From Euperipatoides rowelli (lineage: Eukaryota; Onychophora; Udeonychophora; Euonychophora; Peripatopsidae), in the NCBI GenBank assembly GCA_003024985.2, contig PXIH01S0023283.1: DNA of 10,377 nucleotides. One strand, 5' to 3'. The notes beneath the pieces are model-generated. The model was not told the DNA's origin and ran no database searches. It saw only the letters and a program-made list of their open reading frames with translations. This document shows, piece by piece, positions 1 to 7,841 of this stretch. Within the stretch, counting starts at the first letter, position 1. Every line of letters begins with the position of its first letter. The position numbers and the translations under genes were made by a program.

Positions 1-320
1 GGGGGGGGGTTGAAAAGGCTAGGAAATTACTTGGTAATTTTCAAGAATGAAACCATGATGCTAACCGGGAACTTTCTGTATACTTCTGTATATTTAAAAA
101 TATATTTATTTCTTTATAAAATTTGAAAAATAAATTGTTACCCCAAACTTTATACCAGTTGATCTTTCTTTAGTTCAAATTCATCTCTTATAATAGTTTA
201 TAAATATTCCTGAACTATTGTTAAATTTATAATGGTAACCTCTTTACTAAAATTTCAGCTTAACTGTTTTAATAAAAATGAAGTGATTAACAAAACTATC
301 ATTAGCTTTGAATTTGATTA
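1..320. other. AT-rich spacer, no gene seen
   Basis: The stretch opens with a run of nine to ten G and continues as AT-rich DNA with many stops in all frames. I see no exon-like island, RNA gene or repeat that I can support. It could be intron or intergenic DNA upstream of the exon candidate at 935. Confidence 0.6.
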
Positions 321-328
321 GTACCTAT

Positions 329-454
329 CAGGGTTGGCAAAAAACCGGTTTTTCTTTAAAAAAAAAAAAAACAGATTTTTTGGTTTAAACCGTTTTTTTT
401 TTTTTTTTTNTTTTTTTTTTTTTTTTTTAAACCGTTTTTTTGTTGCCAACCCTG
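329..454. mobile_element. hAT-type miniature inverted-repeat element
   Basis: This is a non-coding element of 126 bp. The left end reads CAGGGTTGGCAA, and the reverse complement of the right end also reads CAGGGTTGGCAA. Both continue into short runs containing ACCGGTTT or ACGGTTT. It is flanked by GTACCTAT (321-328) on the left and GTACCTAG (455-462) on the right, an 8-bp target-site duplication with one mismatch. CAGGG-type ends and 8-bp duplications are hallmarks of the hAT superfamily. The interior is almost entirely poly-A and poly-T with a second GGTTTAAACCG palindrome, so the element can fold back on itself. It encodes no transposase and would have needed one supplied in trans. The N at 410 lies inside the poly-T and probably marks uncertain homopolymer length, so the true size may differ slightly. 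Confidence 0.82.
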
Positions 455-462
455 GTACCTAG

Positions 463-934
463 TTAGATTAACAAAACTTACATTTCTAATTTGCAAATTG
501 TTATTTTAAATTCCTTCAAGCTCTGCATGACCAATTACGATGTACTGTATATTTAAAAAAAAAAAAAATTATTGAACTACCCTATTGAGTTTGTTATTTT
601 TCACAATAATAAACTGCTTATGAGAAATCTAAAATTTTGTGATATATTAATTTATTAAATTGTTTTTCAAGCATGGCTTTGTGTTCAAATTTTATTTCTT
701 TTATTTTCCTTTAACCAGGATTTCAGTCTGAACTAGCATTTTAGTTAAATGCTAAAAAATCTAATAATTTGTTCATTTTGACCCAGCATAATTAGCCAAA
801 ATGCAATTTATTAATTATTTTTTGCTTAGCTTAATTACTGCATTAGCTGTGGTTTGATCAAGATTTGAAGCCCTAAAGTGTATATGTTTTAATTATAGAT
901 TACATACTGTATGTATCTGTTCAAATATTTTCAG
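463..934. other. AT-rich spacer, probably intron upstream of exon candidate
   Basis: No ORF or RNA gene is visible. A small perfect inverted repeat, TAGCATTT and AAATGCTA with a 5-nt spacer, lies at 734-754. The TACTGTA heptamer occurs at 543-549 and 905-911. The last bases, running into TTCAAATATTTTCAG at 920-934, form a splice-acceptor-like end for the exon candidate that follows. A second pyrimidine-rich acceptor-like site ends at 718, but all three frames behind it close quickly. Confidence 0.5.
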
Positions 935-1051
935 GCCATGTCCCGAGTGTGTGAAGACAAGCTTGCAGAATTACACAAGAACGGCATAAAACGTTGGGCC
1001 AGCCTAGACAACATGGTGACATTGAGACGCAGTACTGCTGTTTTGTCATGA
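935..1051 (+). CDS. Candidate 3'-terminal coding exon, family unknown
   Basis: This island is clearly richer in G+C than its surroundings. It begins directly after an acceptor-like TATTTTCAG (AG at 933-934). In the frame starting GCC ATG it runs open for 38 codons to a TGA at 1049-1051. The peptide is highly charged, containing CEDKLAELHKNGIKRW followed by ASLDNMVTLRRSTAVLS at the C-terminus, and it looks more like real protein than the AT-rich shadow ORFs elsewhere. I do not recognise the family. Because the island follows an acceptor, the ATG at 938 need not be a start; the gene would begin left of the window. A frame shifted by one is also open, but only for 17 codons. A weak donor-like GTGACA at 1016 could instead make this an internal exon joining in phase 0 to the island at 7398. 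The call rests on composition, splice signal and ORF only, without homology. Confidence 0.42.
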   Translation, partial: AMSRVCEDKLAELHKNGIKRWASLDNMVTLRRSTAVLS

Positions 1052-1645
1052 CACAACCTAACTGCTTTCATTAATTATGCATTCTCCATCCAACCCATTA
1101 ATCATCCCCATCTCATCAGCCCACTGCCTTTTTAAATATCCTGGCAGCTTTATATTAATTCAATAATCCTGTAGATGGGAATAATAATTACATTACATAT
1201 CATTATTATCAATAATTTATTATTACAAGCTGATGCAACAATAATACAATCTTTACTAGAATAGCCTAAAGATTATATTTTCTCTCCCATTTAATTTCAA
1301 AGTATTATAATTAGCAAAATAATTTTACAGAAGTATCAGTATTTCTAGTTAAGTACCGTACCGGTAATTTAAATTCTTTTTTTTTTTTCTTCTTTTTTTT
1401 TTAAGTTTTTAATATGTTTTTAAAAATCGATTTATTAATATAATCATGCATAACTAATTACTAATTATGGGCTTTGAAATGTAGTATAATCCAAATGGAA
1501 ACATATATGGTATATTTTTTTCTTTATTACAAAATCAATAATTTATACATACATTTTCTTGTTTTATTCTATAATATTTTTCCTTGTAAGAAAAAATTTA
1601 TTTTATATAAAATACAATTTTTCATTGATATTTTTAAGTTGCTTT
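1052..1645. other. Possible 3' UTR, then AT-rich spacer
   Basis: The first 90 bases after the stop are pyrimidine-rich with many CC dinucleotides, unlike the background, and would fit a 3' UTR. After that the DNA is AT-rich with poly-T near 1378-1402. A TACCGGTA palindrome lies near 1360. Open frames around 1474-1762 give only low-complexity I/Y/F-rich peptides and are not genes. Confidence 0.35.
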
Positions 1646-1736
1646 TATACAGCATATACTGTATATGTACTGTGTATACTGCATATACTGTATACTATAT
1701 ACAGTATATTGTCTATATATGCTGTGTATATACAGA
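1646..1736. repeat. Dense TATACTGTATA palindrome cluster
   Basis: About 90 bases are built almost entirely of TATAC, ACTGTATA and ATACAGTA steps. TACTGTA occurs at 1657-1663 and 1686-1692, and TACAGTA at 1700-1706. The left part, from CAGCATATACTGTATA, is imperfectly complementary to the right part ending in ATATGCTG, so the whole stretch could form a long imperfect hairpin. It is neither a pure dinucleotide repeat nor a clean tandem array. Confidence 0.65.
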
Positions 1737-1945
1737 AAAATGGACTTAAATGGTGCAAATGAAGAGTGATAGATGATTTCACACATCTGCCAATTATCTA
1801 TCAGTATTCTTAAATTTTAATTTTTTTCAAACTCTGTAACCTTTAATCATTCTATTTTATTATATTATCAGCTTTTTACAGTTTATAATCCCTTAAAAAT
1901 TTTGACATTATTAATTTATTACACCCTACGATGATTGTTTGCATC

Positions 1946-1951
1946 AATAAA
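1946..1951 (+). terminator. AATAAA polyadenylation signal candidate
   Basis: This is the first exact AATAAA I found on the + strand after the stop codon at 1051, about 0.9 kb downstream. If 935-1051 is a terminal exon, this could end its 3' UTR. In DNA this AT-rich the hexamer is common by chance, so the link is weak. Confidence 0.25.
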
Positions 1952-3360
1952 AAAATAATCTGAGGAGTGGGTAATGCCACCGGCAGCTAAAATAATACGT
2001 AATTGAAACATTTTTACAAAATACAATTCCTCCAGATGGAACCTTTAAGCCACTAGAAACCTAATTTAATATTAAATTTTAAAAAAAATTATATTTCTAT
2101 TTTAATCCGTAACTATTTTTAATGAATTTATAATATCTAATAAAAGCAGTTAAAGATAGAATGACTAATATTGTTTATAATAAGTGATTCTCTTTTGTAT
2201 TATGTGAGGGAAAGAATGATTTAAAAACATGTTTTGAGGAAATTAATTTGAAACCGATCCTATCTGCCTTTCAATAAACTTGTAACATTACTGGTTATTC
2301 TATAATAAGTTTGTACTATAAGTTTTTTTTTATTATTATTTTCATTTAACTTAGTAACATGAAAAATAAAAATACTTAGTGACAGTTCATTCAGGATCGG
2401 TTACATAATATACTGTATATATTTGATTTTAGATAGACTACACCTTAGACCCTTTTGATGATTTTTATTAACACACTTGATGATGCTATATGTAGCATGA
2501 GATGATGTCATCTATAAGATATTTTACTACCCATTGGGGTTTATAGTTACTAGATGCATTAACTTATACAATATGATTTTTAATAGGCTGAGATTACAAG
2601 AGGATGTAGTAGATTTTGCCTCAATGAGTTTTATAATGTGGAATATTTGAAGTTCAAAATAAGTCAAAACCAAGCTTGATTTTTTTTTTTAAATAAAAAT
2701 GATAGATTAAAATAATTGGTGTTATAGATGACATAATTTTCGAGCTGTTGCATTCAATTTTAAATAAGCAAATAATAAGACTTTTTTAATAATTCTTAAA
2801 GGGTTTTAAAACTGTAAAAAGCTGTTCCACTCCATGAAAATTATATTGAAAAGTGTCATCATATTTACTTATTATTTCCAGACCTTCACTAATATTTTCT
2901 TCATTTGCTGGTTTCGGTCATTATTCTTTTTTTTTTTCTGAGCCAGGTAGGACCGTGCCACCAGAGATCACTATCTTTTAAATCAGAAACAACCTACCTC
3001 TTGACAGAAAATTTTTGGGTTCTCTTTACACAGTAGTGTAAATCTTTGAATATCTTCTATGCAATTGTTAAAAAAAGGGCTGGAATCTGTCGGGAATACC
3101 TCTAATCCAATAGAAAGTTATCGTAGATTCAGTCCAAAAATGCAGGTCAAGTTATACCTCAAACATTTGCCAATTCAACATGTCTGGTCGATAAGAGGAC
3201 TCTCAATAATTCAAGTCTAAGTTAGTAGCTACAGTATATAGTTTTTAAGGTGGCTACTCTACTTTTCGATGTTACAAAACCTGTTAACTTATACATATGG
3301 AAATGAAATAAATCTAGCAAAAATACAAAGTGATGCTTGAGGTAAAATGTCAACTTCAGT
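1952..3360. other. AT-rich spacer with small palindromes only
   Basis: I see no gene. Two adjacent short inverted repeats lie at 2483-2498 (ATGCTA and TAGCAT, 4-nt spacer) and 2501-2512 (GATGA and TCATC, 2-nt spacer). A TACTGTA lies at 2411-2417. Positions 2882-2946 have a plausible acceptor (TATTTCCAG) and donor (CAG/GTAGGA) with one open frame. The content includes a poly-T run and the resulting peptide is not convincing. Confidence 0.5.
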
Positions 3361-3361
3361 A

Positions 3362-3398
<37 letters not shown>

Positions 3399-3399
3399 T
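3361..3399. repeat. (TTA)n trinucleotide microsatellite
   Basis: About twelve tandem TTA units lie within roughly 39 bases. They create a run of asparagine codons in a minus-strand open frame that is not a real gene. Confidence 0.95.
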
Positions 3400-4320
3400 G
3401 CGTTTATATCCTCTGGTAACAGTGAAAATGTTTTATTAAGTGAGAAAGTACGAGTGAAACGATATAATCTATTGCTTCTACATTGACTATCTTTCATTAA
3501 TAAAATTTCACTCAAAAATAATTTATAAAATCTAAAGGATCATTGTAAAATGTTAAAGTGTATTATGAGTGCTAATTTTAAGAAAGGCTAAAATGGTTTA
3601 TTTTTACCTTAAAAGTCATGTTTAATTCATCATTTCTTCATATTCGAGCAAATAATTAAGATAAGCTCACTTAATTAAGCCATTTTCAAACAATATATGG
3701 CGACTCCTGACGTCAGGATGACGGTGCTATTGTTTTTAATTTCCCATAATTACATAATTATACTAGTATACAAGATCTCAAAAATTTGGTCTAGCAGACT
3801 GGCCGACGGTAAAAATAAAATATGACTTAGAAATAATAATAACGGATCATTCAATTTTACTTTTTTTTTTTTTTGTATTTGAACTCAGTAGTTGGGATAA
3901 AATGGAAAAAAAAAAAGCCTAACGATAATAACTTATAAAACGAGTATCGTAGGCTGTAGACACCTTAGTATCATATAGCGTATACAGTACCGATCAAAAG
4001 CTGATGCAGTAATTACTTGCTTGATCTGAAGTTAATTTGAGGTTATAATAAAATTTATTAGATAATACAGATCAGAAATAAATAAGTTAAGAATTTTTTT
4101 TGTAATCATGTATAATGAAATTGTCTTGGAAAATCAAGAAAAGGTTAAAGTGAAGCATAAAGAATCATCACTCCATTGAAGATCAAGAATTTTATTTACC
4201 CGAAAATCAAACAAAAGTTGTTTTCATCAAAAAAAAAAATATATATATTAAGGAAAAAGAAAATCATTTGACTTAATTTATGTTTGTGTTTGCTACTATA
4301 ACTTAGTTTCTGAAATTTGA
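3400..4320. other. AT-rich spacer surrounding a CRE palindrome
   Basis: No gene is visible. Apart from the CRE-containing palindrome at 3705-3718 annotated separately, I see a TTAATTAA site (3671-3678), a 12-bp palindrome TATACTAGTATA (3759-3770), poly-T near 3861-3874 and a short AT run near 4240. TACAGTA occurs at 3983-3989. Confidence 0.5.
3705..3718. promoter_or_regulatory. 14-bp palindrome containing a full CRE (TGACGTCA)
   Basis: TCCTGACGTCAGGA is a perfect palindrome. Its core, TGACGTCA at 3708-3715, is the consensus cyclic-AMP response element bound by CREB/ATF bZIP dimers. A half-site TGACG follows at 3719-3723. The octamer contains a CpG, which is rare in this window. No promoter or first exon is visible nearby, so any enhancer role is inference. 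Confidence 0.4.
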
Positions 4321-4446
4321 TACAGTATGTGGGTATTACTTCCGTATGTACACACTTGCGTATAACATACATGTATGCATTTCAAATATAGTAGCGTGTG
4401 CAATTAGTATTTTTTTCTAGCCAATTTTAGTATATTTTATTTACAG

Positions 4447-4477
4447 CCCTAACCTTACACTAACCCTGAACCCTAGG
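4447..4477. repeat. Degenerate CCCTAA telomere-like stretch
   Basis: The stretch reads as imperfect copies of the CCCTAA type: CCCTAACC, CTAACCCTGAA and CCCTAGG. It resembles decayed vertebrate/invertebrate TTAGGG telomere sequence and lies inside the inverted-end element at 4321-4633. Related sequence occurs on the other strand at 6868-6931. Confidence 0.5.
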
Positions 4478-4490
4478 ATAATCTAGAGTT

Positions 4491-4592
4491 GAAATCTTTT
4501 GCTGAGCGCCATCGTATAGAGGTGAAATAATCTTTTGCTGAGCGTCGATCATATAGAGGTGAAATAATCTTTTGCTGACCGACGATCATATA
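4491..4592. repeat. Three tandem copies of a ~37-bp unit
   Basis: Units start at 4491 (33 bp), 4524 (37 bp) and 4561 (about 32 bp, cut short). Each opens with GAAAT, then CTTTTGCTGA, then a CG-containing core, then ATATA or TATAGAGGT. Copies 2 and 3 are nearly identical. Copy 1 lacks AAT after GAAAT. The array is followed immediately by a perfect 16-bp alternating palindrome of GTAC steps at 4595-4610. The CpGs in the cores stand out against the AT-rich background. Confidence 0.85.
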
Positions 4593-4633
4593 CAGTACGT
4601 ACGTACGTACCGAAGGAATACCTAGTATGTGTA

Positions 4634-5362
4634 TGTAAACTTATTTGCAGATTAATTTCATCACAATCTGCCAAAATTCAAGAAAAACTCTTTTTTAAAA
4701 GTATATGTTTCCCTTTCAGGAAACAATGTACTTACTATTATAATTCTGAATACATAATTATTATTAACATTTGTACACAGGAAAAAATTCCAGGTAATAC
4801 AGTGAATCGCAATACAAAATGCTTAAACTTCCGCGCGAGACGGCTCACGGCCATGGCTCGTGTTATCATTTTGCTTGAATGCTCAACATTTTGTATACAA
4901 ACAACGCAAATTCATAAAGAAAAACTTGAATGCAAATAAATTAATCTCTTATTTATTAGAAATCTGATTTGCATAAAACTTAATATGCAGAAGTATATTT
5001 ATCTAATAAACTTTATTATAACCTTACATTAACTCCTGATCAAGCTATATACTGTAATTGTTTTATCAGTATACTGTTTACACATATACAGTATCATTGT
5101 AGATTTACTGTAGTTAGTTACCATAAAAATGGGAAAGTGGTGAGCGTCACTTTTAATTACTAAAATATTAAATATTTTAATAATATTCCTCCTACTAAGT
5201 AAATACAGCATGCTTTATTTTTATTATTCATTTCTTATTTGCATTATGTGATTCGGTGATGATGAAATTTGGCAGAATATTGTTTATCATTCATATCCAT
5301 CAAAATATAAATGATAGAAATTGCCNGTTTTAAATCATCAATTCAATGCACGATGTGTTGTG
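4634..5362. other. AT-rich spacer with one GC-rich inverted-repeat core
   Basis: No gene is supported. The stretch contains the inverted repeat at 4812-4896 (separate entry), TACTGTA/TACAGTA at 5050, 5087 and 5106, and an N at 5326. A small sequence at 4781-4793 flanked by ACACAG and GTAATA could be read as a 13-bp microexon, but nothing supports it. The minus-strand open frame at 5029-5211 is a composition artefact. Confidence 0.45.
4812..4896. repeat. Inverted repeat enclosing a GC-rich CpG patch
   Basis: ATACAAAATG (4812-4821) is repeated in inverse as CATTTTGTAT (4887-4896), a perfect 10-bp match that weakens inward. Between them lies the most GC-rich short patch of the spacer (about 4830-4863), including CGCGCGAG and the near-palindrome CACGGCCATGGCTCGTG. 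It may be a small fold-back element or a regulatory patch. No target duplication was found. Confidence 0.4.
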
Positions 5363-5415
5363 TATACAGCTAGCTACTGTATATACTGTGTAAGTGATGA
5401 ACTGTAACAGTTCAT
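5363..5415. repeat. Two adjacent interrupted palindromes
   Basis: TATACAG (5363-5369) faces CTGTATA (5377-5383) across CTAGCTA. ATGAACTGT (5397-5405) faces ACAGTTCAT (5407-5415) across a single A, giving 9-bp perfect arms. The second could be a dimer-binding site or a cruciform, but no function is shown. Confidence 0.6.
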
Positions 5416-6319
5416 GGACAATAATATTGTTTTCAATTTAAATTCAAACCTTATCTTAGAGACTCTAAAGAAAAAGATAATTGAATTATTTTATATATAT
5501 ACATTTTGATTATTTAAATCACAAATACAGTACAGTATAGAAATGGCTCCAAATAGCAATGGAGTTATATAAAATATTTATTTGTTATAAAATAAATTTT
5601 AAATTCTATTTTAAATAATTTATCAAACAAAGAAAATTAATAAAAAAATATATTCCTTGGGGGAAAAGGTAATTTCATGTAAGATTGCCGTAAAATGCTT
5701 TTGCTCTGATAAATTTCTACTCTGGAGGTGTAAAGAGGTCTCTAATCTGGCATAATTGGCTTTTAAGTAGAGTTTTGAACTACAGGTACTAATGAGTTAT
5801 TAATTAATTGCGGAAGAAATTTATACTATTATAAAATCAACAAAACTCGGAGTAGTCATTTTGTATTAGTAGATACTACTTTTTGTTTATCACATACTAT
5901 ACATATTGAAATTGACACCAAATTTTTTTTAAAAGAAATTTTATATATTTCCCACTAATTACATTTTAATAAAGATTATTGTTGAATGAATTACTACTAA
6001 GATTTACCCCATATATTAGTTTAAATTGCAATTCTTTAATTTATTACAAGGAAGAAAAAAAAATTATATAGTATTTGCACAGCCCATTGAAATTTATATA
6101 TTTGTAATGTGATTATAATTCTAGCAGAACTTTCAGTAAATTTAATTATGATTATCAAATTGGTTCTGCAGCTATAAGTAAAATGATGAGACAAAAATTT
6201 ATTGCTACACTTTGTAAAAGGTCTTTGTATAAAAATAAGTATTATTGAAGGTTTTTTTTTTTAAAAAAAGTGTAACAAAAACAAATATTTTTTTCACCTA
6301 ATGTTTATGTATATAGTAT
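5416..6319. other. AT-rich spacer, no gene seen
   Basis: All frames are closed at short intervals. Overlapping TACAGTA copies lie at 5526-5537. Poly-T and poly-A runs near 6250-6270 are the only low-complexity patches. I support no exon or RNA gene here. Confidence 0.55.
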
Positions 6320-6535
6320 CTATACAGTACTGCATGCATATATTGTGTATATACAGTGTATAATATATAGTATACAGTATATAAATATACTGTATATACA
6401 GTACATTATGCTCTATCCTGTAATATATCGTGTGTACTATTACACGATTTGAACTAGCGAGTATAAAATTAAAATTTTTTTTGATTTAGCTTAAAAAAAT
6501 TTTTAAATATATATTTACAGTATATACTGTATACA
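6320..6535. repeat. Second TATACTGTATA palindrome cluster
   Basis: The densest part is 6320-6404, with TACAGTA at 6323, 6373 and 6397 and TACTGTA at 6388. TATACAGTATAT (6371-6382) and ATATACTGTATA (6385-6396) form a perfect 12-bp inverted repeat with only AA between the arms, followed by further TATACAG. A satellite copy lies at 6516-6531, TACAGTA and TACTGTA back to back. It is the same sequence type as 1646-1736. Confidence 0.7.
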
Positions 6536-6734
6536 CATACTATAGGTTTAAAATAAGCTTAAAATATTGAAAATCCATTTACACTTTTTTTATGAATTAA
6601 AAAAAAAAGTGATACAAATTGAGGCAAAATTCCTTTCAATAAAGTATAATTTGTCCATGCATAAGTTGAAACATTCTCAAAATTTGACACAATTTGATTT
6701 GAAGAAAAAAAAATCCATTTAGGACCTATTTTCT

Positions 6735-6985
6735 GATCCTTCTAGTATTATTTTTCAAAAACTGTGCATGTTTCCCGAAACTTGATTGGTTAATTGTTTG
6801 GGCTGATGGAAGCTGTCAAAATGATCAAAAACGAGCATAAAAGCTCGATTGAATCTCTTGATGTCATAGGGTTGGGGCGTAGTAGGTTTATACGTATAGG
6901 AGTTAGGGTTCATGTTGGAATGAAGGTTAAGACTAACATTGCTATCCATTTTAGTCATGTAGTTGCAAAAGACACTAGAAGGGTC
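6735..6985. repeat. Possible decayed element with telomere-like core
   Basis: GATCCTTCTAGT (6735-6746) recurs inverted as ACTAGAAGGGTC (6974-6985) with one mismatch, and similarity continues weakly inward. Between them, 6868-6931 carries GGGTTGGGG, AGTTAGGGTTCATG and GAAGGTTAAG. This is a degenerate TTAGGG-like stretch whose reverse complement shares AACCTT, 11 bases, GAACCCTA spacing with 4450-4475. The region is a little richer in G than its surroundings. Overlapping open frames on both strands (6755-6991) show no recognisable domain and I do not call them genes. Confidence 0.35.
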
Positions 6986-7397
6986 GGCTAGTAGGCTCTA
7001 GTATTAAAGGCTTGCAGAAAACGCACAAATTTGATGTGAATGTAGAAACTTTNACATAAAACAAACAAAACGTTACCGGTATGTAAAATATTAGATTACT
7101 CTTTGGGGCTATTTGGAAGTCCTAAAAACGACTGTCTATAATAAAACAGTAAATTAAATTTTTCAGATGAAATCTTGTGGTAGCCTGTATGAATAGATGA
7201 TTACAATAAACTTTAACTTTGCAGTAAATCAAAATTTTCATCGACTTGTTTTCCTGGAAATACTGTACATAAAACCATTTTTGAACAAAGCAACTGAGTA
7301 CCTAATAAAATAGAGAGGGGGGTACAATATGGAACATGGCTAGACAAGGATTAAAAATAATAATGAAAGGAATTATTTTTTTATTTAACGCTTTCAG
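6986..7397. other. AT-rich spacer, possibly intron
   Basis: No ORF of interest is visible. There is an N at 7053, a TTACCGGTA near 7075, TACTGTA at 7261-7267 and a short GAGAGGGGGG-type purine run near 7312. The end (about 7372-7397) is pyrimidine-rich and finishes in CGCTTTCAG, a good splice-acceptor-like end. Confidence 0.45.
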
Positions 7398-7491
7398 GAC
7401 GATGGATGTGATGGACGTGTATGTCACGTTCACCTATTATTGCCACATGGCCTACAGATCACGTTCTAAAAATTTAAATATTAATATCTAA
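7398..7491 (+). CDS. Candidate terminal exon, coding frame uncertain
   Basis: A GC-rich island of about 70 bases follows a T-rich tract and CTTTCAG (AG at 7396-7397). Two frames are open. Starting at 7398, a 23-codon frame (DDGCDGRVCHVHLLLPHGL and on) stops at 7467-7469. Starting at 7399, a 30-codon frame containing MDVMDVYVTFTYYCHMAYRS stops at 7489-7491. An AATAAA lies at 7498-7503, only a few bases beyond. Acceptor, island, stop and poly(A) signal in this order suit the last exon of a + strand gene. I recognise no family and the frame cannot be chosen without the preceding exon. It could be an alternative last exon of the gene represented at 935-1051, or a chance arrangement. Confidence 0.33.
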
Positions 7492-7497
7492 ATTTAA

Positions 7498-7503
7498 AAT
7501 AAA
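7498..7503 (+). terminator. AATAAA polyadenylation signal candidate
   Basis: An exact AATAAA lies close behind the exon candidate at 7398-7491. Its spacing from the stop is short but allowed. Chance occurrence is likely in this composition. Confidence 0.3.
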
Positions 7504-7745
7504 TTATGATCACTTTATTTTATTTTCTCAATATTTTAGGCTAATTTTTAAATAATATATCATTACAAAATTATTTTCAGGCTTTTGTAGTAGTAATTAT
7601 TCATTATATTGCTAATCATCTATGATAAAAAAATTTTACAGTAAACTTAGTCAATCTGACTTTAGATCTCGTGCTTCAACTTGACCTTGAATATCATCTA
7701 ATTTATAAAAAAAAAAAAAAAATTAAAAAAAAAGTGTCATTGTAA
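7504..7745. other. AT-rich spacer, no gene seen
   Basis: The spacer contains poly-A runs (about 7707-7734) and no ORF, RNA gene or element end that I can support. Confidence 0.5.
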
Positions 7746-7799
7746 CATTCATATAATTATAGAATTAGCTTGCTGGGTAATTTTATAATTATATGAATG
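7746..7799. repeat. 54-nt near-perfect hairpin
   Basis: The arms at 7746-7767 and 7778-7799 are 22 bases each and complementary at 21 positions. The exception would be a G-U or A-C wobble depending on the strand. The loop is GCTTGCTGGG. The left arm starts CATTCATATAATTATA. At 54 nt it is shorter than usual animal pre-microRNAs, and the AT-rich stem suggests a fold-back repeat. No flanking target duplication is evident. Confidence 0.75.
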
Positions 7800-7841
7800 G
7801 AATAGCTCCAGTCAATGATTTTTATTAAACAATGAAGTAGT

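Larger units (their letters stand above)
4321..4633. mobile_element. Candidate 313-bp miniature element with TA-starting inverted ends
   Basis: The left 31 bases (4321-4351) and the reverse complement of the right 31 bases (4603-4633) align without gaps at about 23 of 31 positions. The shared core is GGTATT, one variable base, CTTC, then GTAyGTAC. Both ends begin TACA, giving TA-CAG at the left and TA-CAC when the right end is reversed, which resembles Tc1/mariner-type elements inserted at TA. No transposase is encoded, so this would be a non-autonomous element. Inside it lie a telomere-like stretch and three tandem repeats, annotated separately. Superfamily assignment rests only on the TA ends, and the extent could be wrong by a few bases. 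Confidence 0.5.

Noticed and set aside
719-765. Acceptor-like CTTTAACCAG at 709-718
   Set aside because: All three frames downstream hit stops within about 24 bases and no donor follows.
1474-1762. Two overlapping + strand open frames of 91 and 67 codons
   Set aside because: The peptides are low-complexity I, Y, F and C runs produced by AT-rich DNA and the TATACTGTATA cluster. No domain or splice context supports them.
2882-2946. Possible internal exon with acceptor TTTCCAG and donor CAG/GTAGGA
   Set aside because: It contains a poly-T run, the peptide is serine/phenylalanine low complexity, and splice-like signals are frequent by chance in this composition.
3222-3515. Minus-strand 97-codon open frame with a poly-asparagine run
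   Set aside because: The asparagines are the TTA microsatellite read in reverse. The rest has no recognisable domain.
4447-4477. True chromosome end or telomere-repair scar
   Set aside because: The copies are too degenerate and few, and the stretch sits within an inverted-end element with a related copy elsewhere.
4491-4592. CRISPR-like array
   Set aside because: The copies are directly contiguous with no unique spacers, the genome is eukaryotic and no cas-like gene is present.
4781-4793. Possible 13-bp microexon between ACACAG and GTAATA
   Set aside because: It is too short to support without transcript data.
5029-5211. Minus-strand 60-codon open frame
   Set aside because: Composition is background-like and no motif or splice signal gives support.
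6755-6991. Overlapping open frames of about 65 codons on both strands
   Set aside because: They mirror each other across a repeat-like, telomere-like segment, and neither shows a family motif.
7746-7799. Bona fide microRNA precursor
   Set aside because: The whole hairpin is 54 nt with an AT-rich nearly perfect stem and no flanking stem extension, unlike typical animal precursors, and no expression evidence is available.
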